NCBI GenBank assembly: GCA_009920875.1
Contig: RFZE01000098.1
Location: forward strand, 1 to 5,555
Source of the DNA: Alphaproteobacteria bacterium
GTDB lineage: Bacteria; Pseudomonadota; Alphaproteobacteria; RS24
Reading direction: 5' to 3'
Length of the DNA: 5,555 nucleotides
Position 1 is the first letter of the stretch. Each line of letters begins with the position of its first letter. The notes below the pieces were generated by a model, which saw only the letters and a list, made by a program, of their open reading frames with translations, was not told the origin of the DNA and did no database searches. Of the stretch, positions 1 through 5,555 are shown one piece after another. The position numbers and the translations under genes are program-made.

Positions 1-808
1 GACGAAATTTTACGAGCATTTCGGCACGAATTGCGGGGCGCGCGTGCCGCATGTTTATCTCGCCGATTATGAAGCGGCCAGTGGCGATGGCATTTTATTG
101 TTTGAGGATATGGCGCCGGCGCAGCAAATCGCGCAAATGGATGGCTGTTCGCTGCCGCAAGTTGAAGCGGTTTTGCGCGAAGCGGCGCTATTGCATAAAA
201 GCCATTGGAATGATGATGCGCTTGCGGCGCATGAATTTTTGACTTATGGCCAAAAACAAGAGCGCCGCGCATTTGTCAGCGGCTTGATGAGCGCTGTCTA
301 TCCGGAATGGCGCGCGCGCTATTCGGAGCGTATTGACAAAGACATTCTGGCTATGGGCGACGCTTTGGTGGCGCAGTTTGACGCTTATCTGACCCAGCGC
401 GCCGGGCCGTCAGTGCTGGCGCATGGCGATATGCGGCTCGACAATATGCTGTTTTCCGATGCCGACGGACGGGTGATTTTACTCGATTGGCAGACCGCCG
501 CACTGGCCCCGCCCATGGGAGATATTGCCTATTGCATTTCAACCAGCTTGCAATCGGCTGATGAGCGCGCGGCGCATGAAAAAGCCTTGGTTGCTGCCTA
601 TCACGACCAATTGGGCGATTGTGTCGGGGCCTATGATTTTGACGCCGCTTGGGCCGATTATCGCCGCGCCAGTTTTGCCGGTTTCATCATGGCGGTGATT
701 TCGGCAATGATTGTCGAACGCACGGAACGCGGCGATGAAATGTTTGCCACCATGGCCGAACGCTCGGGCTGGCAGGCCTTGCATCTTGACGCTGTGGCGT
801 TAATTTAG
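1..808 (+). CDS. Aminoglycoside phosphotransferase/ecdysteroid kinase-like phosphotransferase (5' end missing)
   Basis: The reading frame is open from base 2 and ends at TAG 806-808, so the gene starts left of the window; 268 residues are visible. The GTG at 44 lies inside the conserved domain and is not a credible start. Seen: a hinge-like segment LLFEDM (visible residues 32-37), the catalytic loop HGDMRLDN (141-148, with D143 the expected catalytic base and N148 a metal ligand), and LLDWQ (160-164), where D162 takes the place of the Mg-binding Asp of the kinase DFG motif. This order is typical of the APH fold, and the DWQ form resembles the EcKinase/CHK-like branch. Missing is most of the N-lobe with the nucleotide-binding lysine. 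Such proteins phosphorylate small hydroxylated molecules in the cytoplasm, but the substrate cannot be told here; an antibiotic-resistance role is not implied. A PlsC-like gene follows after 35 bases, possibly in the same operon. Family assignment is firm, substrate unknown. Confidence 0.85.
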   Translation, partial: TKFYEHFGTNCGARVPHVYLADYEAASGDGILLFEDMAPAQQIAQMDGCSLPQVEAVLREAALLHKSHWNDDALAAHEFLTYGQKQERRAFVSGLMSAVYPEWRARYSERIDKDILAMGDALVAQFDAYLTQRAGPSVLAHGDMRLDNMLFSDADGRVILLDWQTAALAPPMGDIAYCISTSLQSADERAAHEKALVAAYHDQLGDCVGAYDFDAAWADYRRASFAGFIMAVISAMIVERTERGDEMFATMAERSGWQALHLDAVALI

Positions 809-843
809 CGGCCAGTGTCCGAGCTTTGGGGGTCTTTCGCGCT

Positions 844-1449
844 ATGACGATTTTCAACACACCGATTTTAAGCCGGTTTCTCAAAATCATCGCCTGGGGG
901 GTATTGCTGGTGATTGGCTGGCGCCCCGGCCCCAGCATTCCCAAAGACATTAAAAAATGTGTGGTGATCGCTGCGCCGCATACGTCAAATTGGGATTTCG
1001 GCCTGTTTCTGCCTTTGGTTTTTGCCCTTAATTTGCATGTGCGCGTGCTTATCAAACACACCATATTTATCGGGCCGGTCGGCTGGTTTTTGCGCTATTG
1101 CGGCGGCATTCCCATTGACCGTCGCGCGGCGCGAGATTATGTCGGGCAAATGGCCGAGCTGTTTGAAAAAAACGATATTTTCCATCTCGTGGTGACACCG
1201 GAAGGCACGCGCAGTCCGCGCACCCATTGGAAAACCGGCTTTTATCATATGGCGCAGGCCGCCAATGTGCCGATTATTCTGGCCGCCATTGACGCCGAAA
1301 AAAAACAAGTCGGGGTTGACCGCATCATCCACCCATCGGGCGATTTGGAGGCCGATATGGCAGAGATTTATGCGTTTTTTGACACGATAAAGGGCGTCAA
1401 GCCGGATAATTATGCCTCGCCCAATAAGCCGGCTTCGGAAGATGGCTAG
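844..1449 (+). CDS. Lysophospholipid/1-acylglycerol-3-phosphate acyltransferase family protein (PlsC-like)
   Basis: This is a 201-residue protein of the LPLAT/PlsC superfamily, which transfers acyl chains from acyl-CoA or acyl-ACP to lysophospholipids or related acceptors at the inner membrane. Seen: the catalytic HX4D motif as PHTSNWD (H46, D51), the acceptor-binding block GIPIDRR (88-94), and PEGTRS (119-124). A hydrophobic stretch near residues 15-26 could anchor it to the membrane. It is shorter than E. coli PlsC (about 245 residues) and lacks a long N-terminal membrane region, resembling the compact bacterial LPLAT subgroup. I chose ATG 844 over the in-frame TTG at 826, because the G-rich stretch GGGGG at 828-832 lies upstream of the ATG and would fall inside the TTG-initiated gene; its spacing of 11 bases is long, so the start is not certain. 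It may not be the main PlsC of the cell; acceptor and acyl donor are not readable from sequence. Confidence 0.85.
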   Translation: MTIFNTPILSRFLKIIAWGVLLVIGWRPGPSIPKDIKKCVVIAAPHTSNWDFGLFLPLVFALNLHVRVLIKHTIFIGPVGWFLRYCGGIPIDRRAARDYVGQMAELFEKNDIFHLVVTPEGTRSPRTHWKTGFYHMAQAANVPIILAAIDAEKKQVGVDRIIHPSGDLEADMAEIYAFFDTIKGVKPDNYASPNKPASEDG

Positions 1450-1479
1450 CCCGCCCAAACGGGCAAATCATTTGCCTTT
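1449..1479 (+). terminator. Possible weak stem-loops after the acyltransferase gene
   Basis: Two overlapping inverted repeats follow the acyltransferase stop codon. GCCCG (1449-1453) can pair with CGGGC (1460-1464), and GGCAAA (1462-1467) can pair with TTTGCC (1471-1476) around a three-base loop, followed by only three T. They share bases and cannot form together. The short T run makes a strong intrinsic terminator unlikely; partial termination or an RNA stability element is possible. Confidence 0.25.
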
Positions 1480-1511
1480 CGGGCTCAGTTGCGGCACAAT
1501 TTTAACGAGAT

Positions 1512-1518
1512 AAGGGAG
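1512..1518 (+). promoter_or_regulatory. Shine-Dalgarno for the HD-domain gene
   Basis: AAGGGAG lies six bases before ATG 1525 and is one of the clearest ribosome binding sites in the window. It fixes the start of the HD-domain gene. Confidence 0.75.
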
Positions 1519-1524
1519 TGACCC

Positions 1525-2121
1525 ATGCTTGAAGATAAAGACCGCGCACAGTTTTCGGCCATGATTGACGGCACGGAAGAAGATTATCAGAAAATCTCCG
1601 CTGCTTTCGGCGATTTCTCAAAAACCTTGCCTGATCGTGTGCTGGCCCATTTGCAAATGCTGAAAGGCGATTTTGGCGGCTTTGCCGTTGACCGCTTTGA
1701 GCACAGCCTGCAAACCGCGACCCGCGCCCATAAAGATGGCCGTGATGAGGAATATGTCGTTTGCGCGCTTTTGCATGATATTGGTGACCTTTTGGGCACG
1801 TTCAATCATGCCGAATTGGGCGCCGCCATATTGAAGCCGTTTATTTCCGAGCAGAATTATTTCATGCTGCAAAATCACGGCGTGTTTCAGGGCTATTATT
1901 TTTTCCATCATATCGGGCTGGATCGCGATGCGCGCGACGCGTTTCGCGATAGCGAGCATTTTGAATATACCGCTCAGTTCTGTCATCTTTATGACCAGTC
2001 GAGCTTTGATCCGGAATATGAATCCTATCCGCTTGAATTTTTCGAGCCGATGGTGCGCCGCGTTATGGCACGTCCGCGCGACTCGATTTATATGAAAGAA
2101 GACGGCGAAGCAGTCATTTAA
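1525..2121 (+). CDS. HD-domain protein, COG4341 type (PhnZ-related; phosphohydrolase or diiron oxygenase)
   Basis: This 198-residue soluble protein has an HD metal-binding domain. Seen: H60 in FEHSLQTA, H84-D85 in ALLHDIGD, H95 in FNHAELGAAILKPF, H118 in LQNHGVF and D157 in HLYDQSSFDPEY. The set H...HD...H...H...D matches that of two-metal HD proteins. The 24-residue step from H60 to H84 and 23-residue step from H95 to H118 resemble those I recall for PhnZ and myo-inositol oxygenase, which are HD-fold mixed-valent diiron oxygenases. The blocks ILKPFISEQNYFMLQNHG and GYYFFHHIGLDRDARD are typical of the widespread COG4341 group usually annotated as predicted HD phosphohydrolase. No phosphonate gene is nearby, so a PhnZ role is not supported by context. 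The start is fixed by AAGGGAG six bases upstream. Family is confident; reaction and substrate are not known. Confidence 0.85.
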   Translation: MLEDKDRAQFSAMIDGTEEDYQKISAAFGDFSKTLPDRVLAHLQMLKGDFGGFAVDRFEHSLQTATRAHKDGRDEEYVVCALLHDIGDLLGTFNHAELGAAILKPFISEQNYFMLQNHGVFQGYYFFHHIGLDRDARDAFRDSEHFEYTAQFCHLYDQSSFDPEYESYPLEFFEPMVRRVMARPRDSIYMKEDGEAVI

Positions 2122-2147
2122 GCGTTTCGCCTAGCCACCTTAGGGGT

Positions 2148-2154
2148 AAGAGGG
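2148..2154 (+). promoter_or_regulatory. Shine-Dalgarno for yggT
   Basis: AAGAGGG lies four bases before ATG 2159, with a second purine-rich run AGGGG at 2142-2146. A short inverted repeat, CCTA (2130-2133) with TAGG (2141-2144), sits just upstream and overlaps the second run; its effect is unknown. Confidence 0.55.
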
Positions 2155-2158
2155 TTTT

Positions 2159-2455
2159 ATGGGCGCCTTACTGACGCTGATTTCGCAGTTGATTCAATTT
2201 TATATTTGGATTGTCATTGCTTCGGCCGTGCTGAGCTGGCTGGTCGCTTTTGACGTGGTCAATATGCGTAATCGCTTTGTCTTTATGATTGGCGATGCGC
2301 TCAATCGCCTGACCGAGCCGGTCTATGCCCGTATTCGCCGCTTTCTGCCCGACATGGGCGGGCTTGACTTGTCGCCGCTTATTGTCATTTTCGGCCTGAT
2401 TTTCCTGCGCAATTTAATGTGGGAAGTGCTGGGCCCCTCGGTTTATGGCGGATAA
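2159..2455 (+). CDS. YggT family integral membrane protein
   Basis: This 98-residue protein has the normal length and layout of a single YggT domain. Seen: a first membrane segment at about residues 5-31, a cytoplasmic or interfacial amphipathic part containing LNRLTEPVYARIRRFLPDMGG (split here as LNRLTEP 48-54 and IRRFLPD 59-65), then LDLSPLIVIFGL leading into a second membrane segment at about 71-91. The TEP-x-IRRFLP-x-GGLDLSP pattern is the family signature. YggT proteins (the CcmB3/Ycf19 relatives of plastids) are membrane proteins whose bacterial role is poorly defined; links to cell-envelope, osmotic or division functions have been suggested. The stop TAA abuts the folD ATG as TAAATG, which points to one transcript and translational coupling. 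Identity is secure; function is not. Confidence 0.92.
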   Translation: MGALLTLISQLIQFYIWIVIASAVLSWLVAFDVVNMRNRFVFMIGDALNRLTEPVYARIRRFLPDMGGLDLSPLIVIFGLIFLRNLMWEVLGPSVYGG

Positions 2456-3349
2456 ATGACGGCACAGAAGATTGACGGGAAAGACATCGCCGCCGCTTTG
2501 CGCGGGCGCATCGGTGCGGCGGTTGCGGCGCTGGAGAAACGGCATGGCAAAACGCCGGGGCTGGCCGTGGTGCTGGTCGGCGAAGATGCGGCCAGTCAGG
2601 TTTATGTGAAAAATAAGGGCATTGCGACCAAAGAGGCAGGCATGGCCTCATTGGAGTTTCGTCTAGCCGAAGACACGACGGAAGAAGTGCTGCTCGACAA
2701 ACTGGACGCACTGAATGCCGACCCTGAGGTCAATGGCATACTGGTGCAATTTCCCGTACCCGCGCAAATATCGCAGCAAAAAGTCATTGATACGATAGAT
2801 CCAGCGAAAGATGTCGATGGCCTCAATCCGGCCAATGCCGGTCGTCTGGTGTCAGGGCTGGATGCGCTGACCCCATGCACGCCTTTGGGCAGCGTCATTC
2901 TCGCCAAAGAAACCTTAGGCGACTTGACGGGCAAACATGCCGTGGTCATTGGTCGCTCCAATTTGGTCGGCAAGCCGGTGGCGCAGCTTTTGCTCAATGA
3001 AAACTGCACCGTTACCATGGCGCATTCGCACACAGTTGATTTACCGGCCGTCTGCCGCCAAGCCGATATTTTGGTCGCCGCGGTCGGCATTCCTGAAATG
3101 GTCAAGGCCGATTGGGTGAAACCGGGCGCCTGTGTCATTGATGTCGGCATTAACCGCATTGACGCACCCGAAAAGGGCGAAGGCAAAACCCGTTTGGTTG
3201 GTGACGTTGCTTATGCGGAAGCGGCAGAGATCGCCGCCCATATCACACCGGTGCCCGGCGGGGTCGGCCCAATGACCATTGCCTGCTTGTTGCGCAACAC
3301 GCTGACCGCCTTTTGCCGCCAAAACGGCTTTGAGGAGCCGGAGGTTTAG
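2456..3349 (+). CDS. folD: Bifunctional methylenetetrahydrofolate dehydrogenase (NADP+)/methenyltetrahydrofolate cyclohydrolase
   Basis: FolD interconverts 5,10-methylene-, 5,10-methenyl- and 10-formyl-tetrahydrofolate in the cytoplasm, supplying one-carbon units for purines and formyl-Met-tRNA. The 297-residue length is normal. Seen: YVKNK with Y50 and catalytic K54, Q98 in GILVQFPVP, KDVDGLNP with D121, PCTPLG (140-145), the dinucleotide-binding loop GRSNLVGKP (166-174), VIDVGINR (227-234) and the C-terminal signature PGGVGPMT (267-274). Catalytic residues K54, Q98 and D121 fall at the same numbers as in E. coli FolD, which supports ATG 2456 as the start. The usual LPLP after Q98 reads FPVP here, a conservative change. 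There is no gap to yggT and only a weak ribosome site, GGCGGA at 2447-2452 with three-base spacing, so translation is probably coupled to yggT. The stop codon directly abuts the argG stop codon on the other strand. Confidence 0.97.
   Translation: MTAQKIDGKDIAAALRGRIGAAVAALEKRHGKTPGLAVVLVGEDAASQVYVKNKGIATKEAGMASLEFRLAEDTTEEVLLDKLDALNADPEVNGILVQFPVPAQISQQKVIDTIDPAKDVDGLNPANAGRLVSGLDALTPCTPLGSVILAKETLGDLTGKHAVVIGRSNLVGKPVAQLLLNENCTVTMAHSHTVDLPAVCRQADILVAAVGIPEMVKADWVKPGACVIDVGINRIDAPEKGEGKTRLVGDVAYAEAAEIAAHITPVPGGVGPMTIACLLRNTLTAFCRQNGFEEPEV
3311..3331 (+). other. Small inverted repeats near the 3' end of folD
   Basis: TTTTG (3311-3315) and CAAAA (3320-3324), and GCCG (3315-3318) and CGGC (3325-3328) followed by TTT, form overlapping short inverted repeats inside the last codons of folD. 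As folD and argG have no space between them, any hairpin ending folD transcription must lie in coding sequence; this is one weak candidate. It may equally be chance. Confidence 0.15.
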
Positions 3350-4561
3350 CTATTTCTGCCGACCCAGCAATTTCAGCCGCAGCGCGTTGAGTTTGATAAA
3401 GCCTTCCGCGTCGAACTGGTCATAGACGGCATCTTCTTCAAACGTCACATGCGCTTCCGAATAGAGCGAATAGGGGCTTTGGCGCGACACCATACTGACG
3501 CTGCCCTTATAAAGCTTGAGCACCACCTCGCCGGTGACGTGAGACTGGCTGGCATCAATCGCCGCTTGCAGCATCACCCGCTCCGGCGCAAACCAAAAGC
3601 CGTTATAAATCAGCTCGGCATAGCGCGGCATCAACTCATCTTTCAAATGCATGGCGCCGCGATCGAGCGTGATTGACTCAATGCCACGATGGGCGGCCAG
3701 CAAAATCGTGCCGCCCGGGGTTTCATAAACGCCGCGCGATTTCATGCCGACAAAACGGTTTTCCACCAAATCAAGCCGCCCAATGCCATTGGCCCCGCCC
3801 AGTTCATTGAGCTTGGTCAAAAGCGCGGCGGGGGACAGTTTTTCGCCGTCAATCGACACCGCATCACCGGCTTCAAAACCAATGGTCACTTCGGTCGCTT
3901 TATCCGGTGCGTCTTCCGGCGCAATGGTGCGCTGATAAACAAAGTCGGGGCAGGGCGCGGCCGGGTCTTCCAGCACCCTGCCTTCGCTCGAAGTGTGCAG
4001 CAAATTGGCATCGACCGAAAACGGCGCTTCGCCGCGCTTGTCTTTCGGCACGGGAATTTGATTTTTCTCGGCATAGGCGATGAGTTTTTCGCGGCTTTGC
4101 AAATCCCATTCGCGCCATGGCGCAATCACTTTAATGTCGGGATTGCAGGCATAATAGCCAAGCTCAAAGCGCACTTGGTCATTGCCCTTGCCGGTTGCGC
4201 CATGGCACACCGCATCAGCGCCGGTGGCGGCGGCAATCTCGACCTGCCGTTTGGCAATGAGCGGCCGCGCAATCGAGGTGCCCAGCAAATAAACCCCTTC
4301 ATAAAGCGCATTGGCACGAAACATCGGGAAGACATAATCGCGGACAAATTCCTCGCGCAGATCTTCAATATAAATTTCTTTAATGCCGAGCATTTCGGCT
4401 TTGGCCCGTGCCGGTTCCAATTCTTCACCTTGCCCGAGATCGGCGGTAAAGGTGACGACTTCACAAGCATAGGTTTCCTGCAACCATTTAAGAATGATTG
4501 AGGTATCCAGACCGCCCGAATAGGCCAGCACAACTTTATTGATGTCGCTTTTATCGACCAT
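3350..4561 (-). CDS. argG: Argininosuccinate synthase
   Basis: ArgG joins citrulline and aspartate with ATP to make argininosuccinate, the step before ArgH in arginine synthesis, in the cytoplasm. The 403-residue product has the usual length of the common (type 1) bacterial enzyme. Seen: the N-type ATP pyrophosphatase loop AYSGGLDTS (13-21), TFTADLGQGEE (37-47), HGATGKGNDQVRFE (120-133), the citrulline/aspartate-binding region FSVDANLLHTSSEGR (181-195) with VLEDP (196-200), and YETPGGTIL (279-287). I chose ATG at 4561 because GGAGA (complement of 4567-4571) lies five bases upstream and the protein then begins MVDKSDINKVVLAYSGG as expected. In-frame upstream starts at 4573 (ATG), 4615 (ATG) and 4624 (TTG) would add up to 21 residues not expected in the family. 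The gene lies downstream of rlmN on the same strand, with 271 bases between, and converges on folD. Confidence 0.97.
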   Translation of the reverse strand: MVDKSDINKVVLAYSGGLDTSIILKWLQETYACEVVTFTADLGQGEELEPARAKAEMLGIKEIYIEDLREEFVRDYVFPMFRANALYEGVYLLGTSIARPLIAKRQVEIAAATGADAVCHGATGKGNDQVRFELGYYACNPDIKVIAPWREWDLQSREKLIAYAEKNQIPVPKDKRGEAPFSVDANLLHTSSEGRVLEDPAAPCPDFVYQRTIAPEDAPDKATEVTIGFEAGDAVSIDGEKLSPAALLTKLNELGGANGIGRLDLVENRFVGMKSRGVYETPGGTILLAAHRGIESITLDRGAMHLKDELMPRYAELIYNGFWFAPERVMLQAAIDASQSHVTGEVVLKLYKGSVSMVSRQSPYSLYSEAHVTFEEDAVYDQFDAEGFIKLNALRLKLLGRQK

Positions 4562-4566
4562 GGTTT

Positions 4567-4571
4567 TCTCC
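4567..4571 (-). promoter_or_regulatory. Shine-Dalgarno deciding the argG start
   Basis: On the minus strand GGAGA stands five bases before ATG 4561. The alternative ATG at 4573 would place this site inside the gene and has only a weak purine run upstream, so 4561 is preferred. Confidence 0.7.
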
Positions 4572-4670
4572 ATATCTCGCGTCTTTATAAGCCGAATGGC
4601 GAAAAAGAAAAGCATTTGGCGCAAAGAAAATATTTACGTGTTTCAACCAGTGCGTGTGGTGAAATAAGTC

Positions 4671-4692
4671 AAACACACATAACTATGTGTTT
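4671..4692. repeat. Inverted repeat AAACACA/TGTGTTT
   Basis: AAACACA (4671-4677) and TGTGTTT (4686-4692) form a 7-bp inverted repeat with an 8-base loop; a slipped pairing ACACAT (4675-4680) with ATGTGT (4685-4690) gives a 6-bp stem and a four-base loop. It is AT-rich and symmetric, so it could be a DNA-binding operator or part of an RNA structure in the argG leader. No long T run follows on either strand. Confidence 0.4.
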
Positions 4693-4695
4693 GGG

Positions 4696-4710
4696 AGGCA
4701 ATCACTGCCT
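4696..4710. repeat. Stem-loop AGGCA/TGCCT
   Basis: AGGCA (4696-4700) pairs with TGCCT (4706-4710) around a five-base loop; in plus-strand RNA two further G-U pairs (4694-4695 with 4711-4712) could extend it. It lies three bases from the inverted repeat at 4671-4692, so a transcript leaving rlmN would contain two hairpins in a row. It may end or stabilise the rlmN transcript, but there is no good T run for a classic terminator on the minus strand. Confidence 0.35.
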
Positions 4711-4723
4711 TTCGGTGGCAATC
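4697..4723. repeat. Direct repeat GGCAATC, 20 bp apart
   Basis: GGCAATC occurs at 4697-4703 and again at 4717-4723 (GATTGCC on the argG coding strand). The 20-bp step is close to two helical turns, which would put both copies on one face of the DNA. The first copy overlaps the AGGCA/TGCCT stem. A regulator site is possible but unproven. Confidence 0.3.
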
Positions 4724-4832
4724 GGGACGCGAGGCCTAATGTTGTGTCTTTGAGATCGTAAATTGGCCGTAGTTGTTGTTTGGAATATTTGTTGCCCGAT
4801 TGTTACTATCCTTTTTAACGCCCCAAATTGCT

Positions 4833-5555
4833 CTAGCGGCCCAGATTGCGGGTCGCCAATTCGGCTTTTTTCTTTTCCGCCGCCGATTGTTTGACACTGG
4901 CCGATTTAAGCTGGCCGCACGCTGCCATAATATCGCGGCCGCGCGGACGGCGCACCGGGCTCGCATAGCCCGCTTTATTGACGATATCGGCAAAAGCCTG
5001 CATGCGCTTGTCATCGGAACATTGATAAGGCGCGCCGGGCCAGGGATTGAAAGGAATAAGGTTAATCTTGGCGGGAATACCGGCCAGTAATTTCACCAAA
5101 GCACGGGCATCATCATCGCTGTCATTAACGTCTTTCAGCATGACATATTCAAAGGTGATGCGTTTGGCATTGGAAAGGCCGGGCCAATTGCGGCATGCGT
5201 CCAGCAATTCGGCAATCGGGTATTTTTTATTGAGCGGCACCAGCTCATTGCGCAGTTCATCGGTCACCGCATGCAACGAAATGGCCAGCATGACGCCGGT
5301 TTTTTCGCCCATGGGCGGAATTTCCGGCACCACGCCGGAGGTCGATAGGGTGATGCGCCGCTTTGACAGGCTCAAGCCATCGCCATCGCTCATCACATTC
5401 AAGGCTTCAGCGACATGGTCTGAATTATAAAGCGGCTCGCCCATACCCATCATCACCACATTGGTCACTTTGCGATGGCCGCGATTGGATTGAGGCCCGC
5501 CCATCCCCCAATCCTGCAAATCATCGCGCGCCGCCACCATTTGGCCGGTAATTTC
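4833..5555 (-). CDS. rlmN: Dual-specificity 23S rRNA/tRNA adenine-C2 methyltransferase RlmN (5' part missing)
   Basis: RlmN is a radical SAM enzyme that methylates C2 of A2503 in 23S rRNA and A37 in some tRNAs. The reading frame is open to the right edge, and 240 C-terminal residues are visible, about 60 percent of a usual 350-410 residue protein; the Met codon at 5540 is internal. Seen (visible numbering): GMGEPLYN (37-44), SLSKRRITLSTSGVVPEI (62-79), LAISLHAVTDELRNELVP (90-107), the sequence FEYVMLKDVNDS, INLIPFNPWPG, and the C-terminal PRGRDIMAACGQL. C213 in AACGQL corresponds to the conserved cysteine (Cys355 in E. coli) that resolves the covalent RNA intermediate. The radical SAM CxxxCxxC cluster motif lies in the missing part, so the iron-sulfur site cannot be checked. 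A lysine-rich tail of about 20 residues follows AACGQL. The SPVRxPRGRDIMAACGQLKS ending looks alphaproteobacterial. The gene precedes argG on the same strand. Confidence 0.95.
   Translation of the reverse strand, partial: EITGQMVAARDDLQDWGMGGPQSNRGHRKVTNVVMMGMGEPLYNSDHVAEALNVMSDGDGLSLSKRRITLSTSGVVPEIPPMGEKTGVMLAISLHAVTDELRNELVPLNKKYPIAELLDACRNWPGLSNAKRITFEYVMLKDVNDSDDDARALVKLLAGIPAKINLIPFNPWPGAPYQCSDDKRMQAFADIVNKAGYASPVRRPRGRDIMAACGQLKSASVKQSAAEKKKAELATRNLGR

Larger units (their letters stand above)
4562..4832 (-). other. rlmN-argG intergenic region
   Basis: This 271-base gap is by far the longest non-coding stretch in the window and is visibly richer in A and T than the genes. It has no tRNA cloverleaf and no convincing small gene. 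It holds tandem stem-loops (4671-4692 and 4696-4710), a 7-bp direct repeat spaced by 20 bases, and an AT-rich part before argG. On the minus strand CTTATAAAG (complement of 4583-4591) resembles a -10 element, but I see no good -35 at 16-18 bases, so an argG promoter is likely somewhere here but not pinned down. Confidence 0.6.

Noticed and set aside
44..46. GTG at 44 as the start of the phosphotransferase
   Set aside because: The frame stays open to the left edge and the residues before it (FYEHFG, then GARVPHVYLADYE) fit the family, so the gene begins outside the window.
826..843. TTG at 826 as the acyltransferase start
   Set aside because: It adds six residues with no family support and takes in the G-rich stretch that could serve as the ribosome site of ATG 844. 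It cannot be fully excluded.
3689..4501. A 270-codon open frame on the plus strand
   Set aside because: It lies wholly antisense to argG, whose motifs are unmistakable, and has no recognisable domain. Long antisense frames are common opposite genes with this codon use.
4562..4624. N-terminal extension of argG by up to 21 residues
   Set aside because: The frame is open upstream to a TTG at 4624, but the GGAGA site five bases before ATG 4561 and the normal ArgG N-terminus favour the shorter form.
4562..4832. tRNA, CRISPR array or riboswitch in the rlmN-argG gap
   Set aside because: No cloverleaf, no regularly spaced repeat series (only two copies of a 7-mer) and no known riboswitch core that I can recognise.
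4736..5090. Open frames on both strands around the end of rlmN
   Set aside because: They overlap the conserved rlmN C-terminus in other frames and show no family motifs; the minus-strand frame merely continues into the non-coding gap.
1..5555. Mobile element, phage or defence island
   Set aside because: No transposase, integrase, terminal repeats, toxin-antitoxin pair or defence domain is visible, and all genes are of chromosomal, mostly housekeeping type.

Overview
The window looks like an ordinary stretch of alphaproteobacterial chromosome. The closest family resemblances, judged by eye, are the RlmN C-terminus (GYASPVRxPRGRDIMAACGQLKS), the FolD sequence and the COG4341-type HD protein. 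GC content is moderate, genes are tightly packed and no mobile element is visible. I cannot name a genus from the sequence alone.

Layout. Five genes run left to right on the + strand. They are the 3' part of an APH/ecdysteroid-kinase-like phosphotransferase (cut by the left edge), a small PlsC-type lysophospholipid acyltransferase, an HD-domain protein of the COG4341 (PhnZ-related) group, a YggT-family membrane protein, and folD. The gaps are short (35, 75, 37 and 0 bases), so read-through as one or two operons is plausible. The yggT stop and folD start form TAAATG. Two genes run right to left on the - strand: rlmN (5' part cut by the right edge), a 271-base gap, then argG. folD and argG converge with no base between their stop codons.

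Function. The gene set is mostly housekeeping: one-carbon metabolism (folD), arginine synthesis (argG), 23S rRNA/tRNA adenine methylation (rlmN), envelope or lipid functions (yggT, acyltransferase), and two enzymes of uncertain substrate (kinase-like protein, HD protein). The genes do not form one obvious pathway.

I did not find a convincing new system. The points most worth checking are the full dinuclear-metal ligand pattern of the HD protein, the zero-gap convergent folD/argG junction, the directly abutting yggT-folD pair, and tandem stem-loops with 20-bp-spaced repeats between rlmN and argG.
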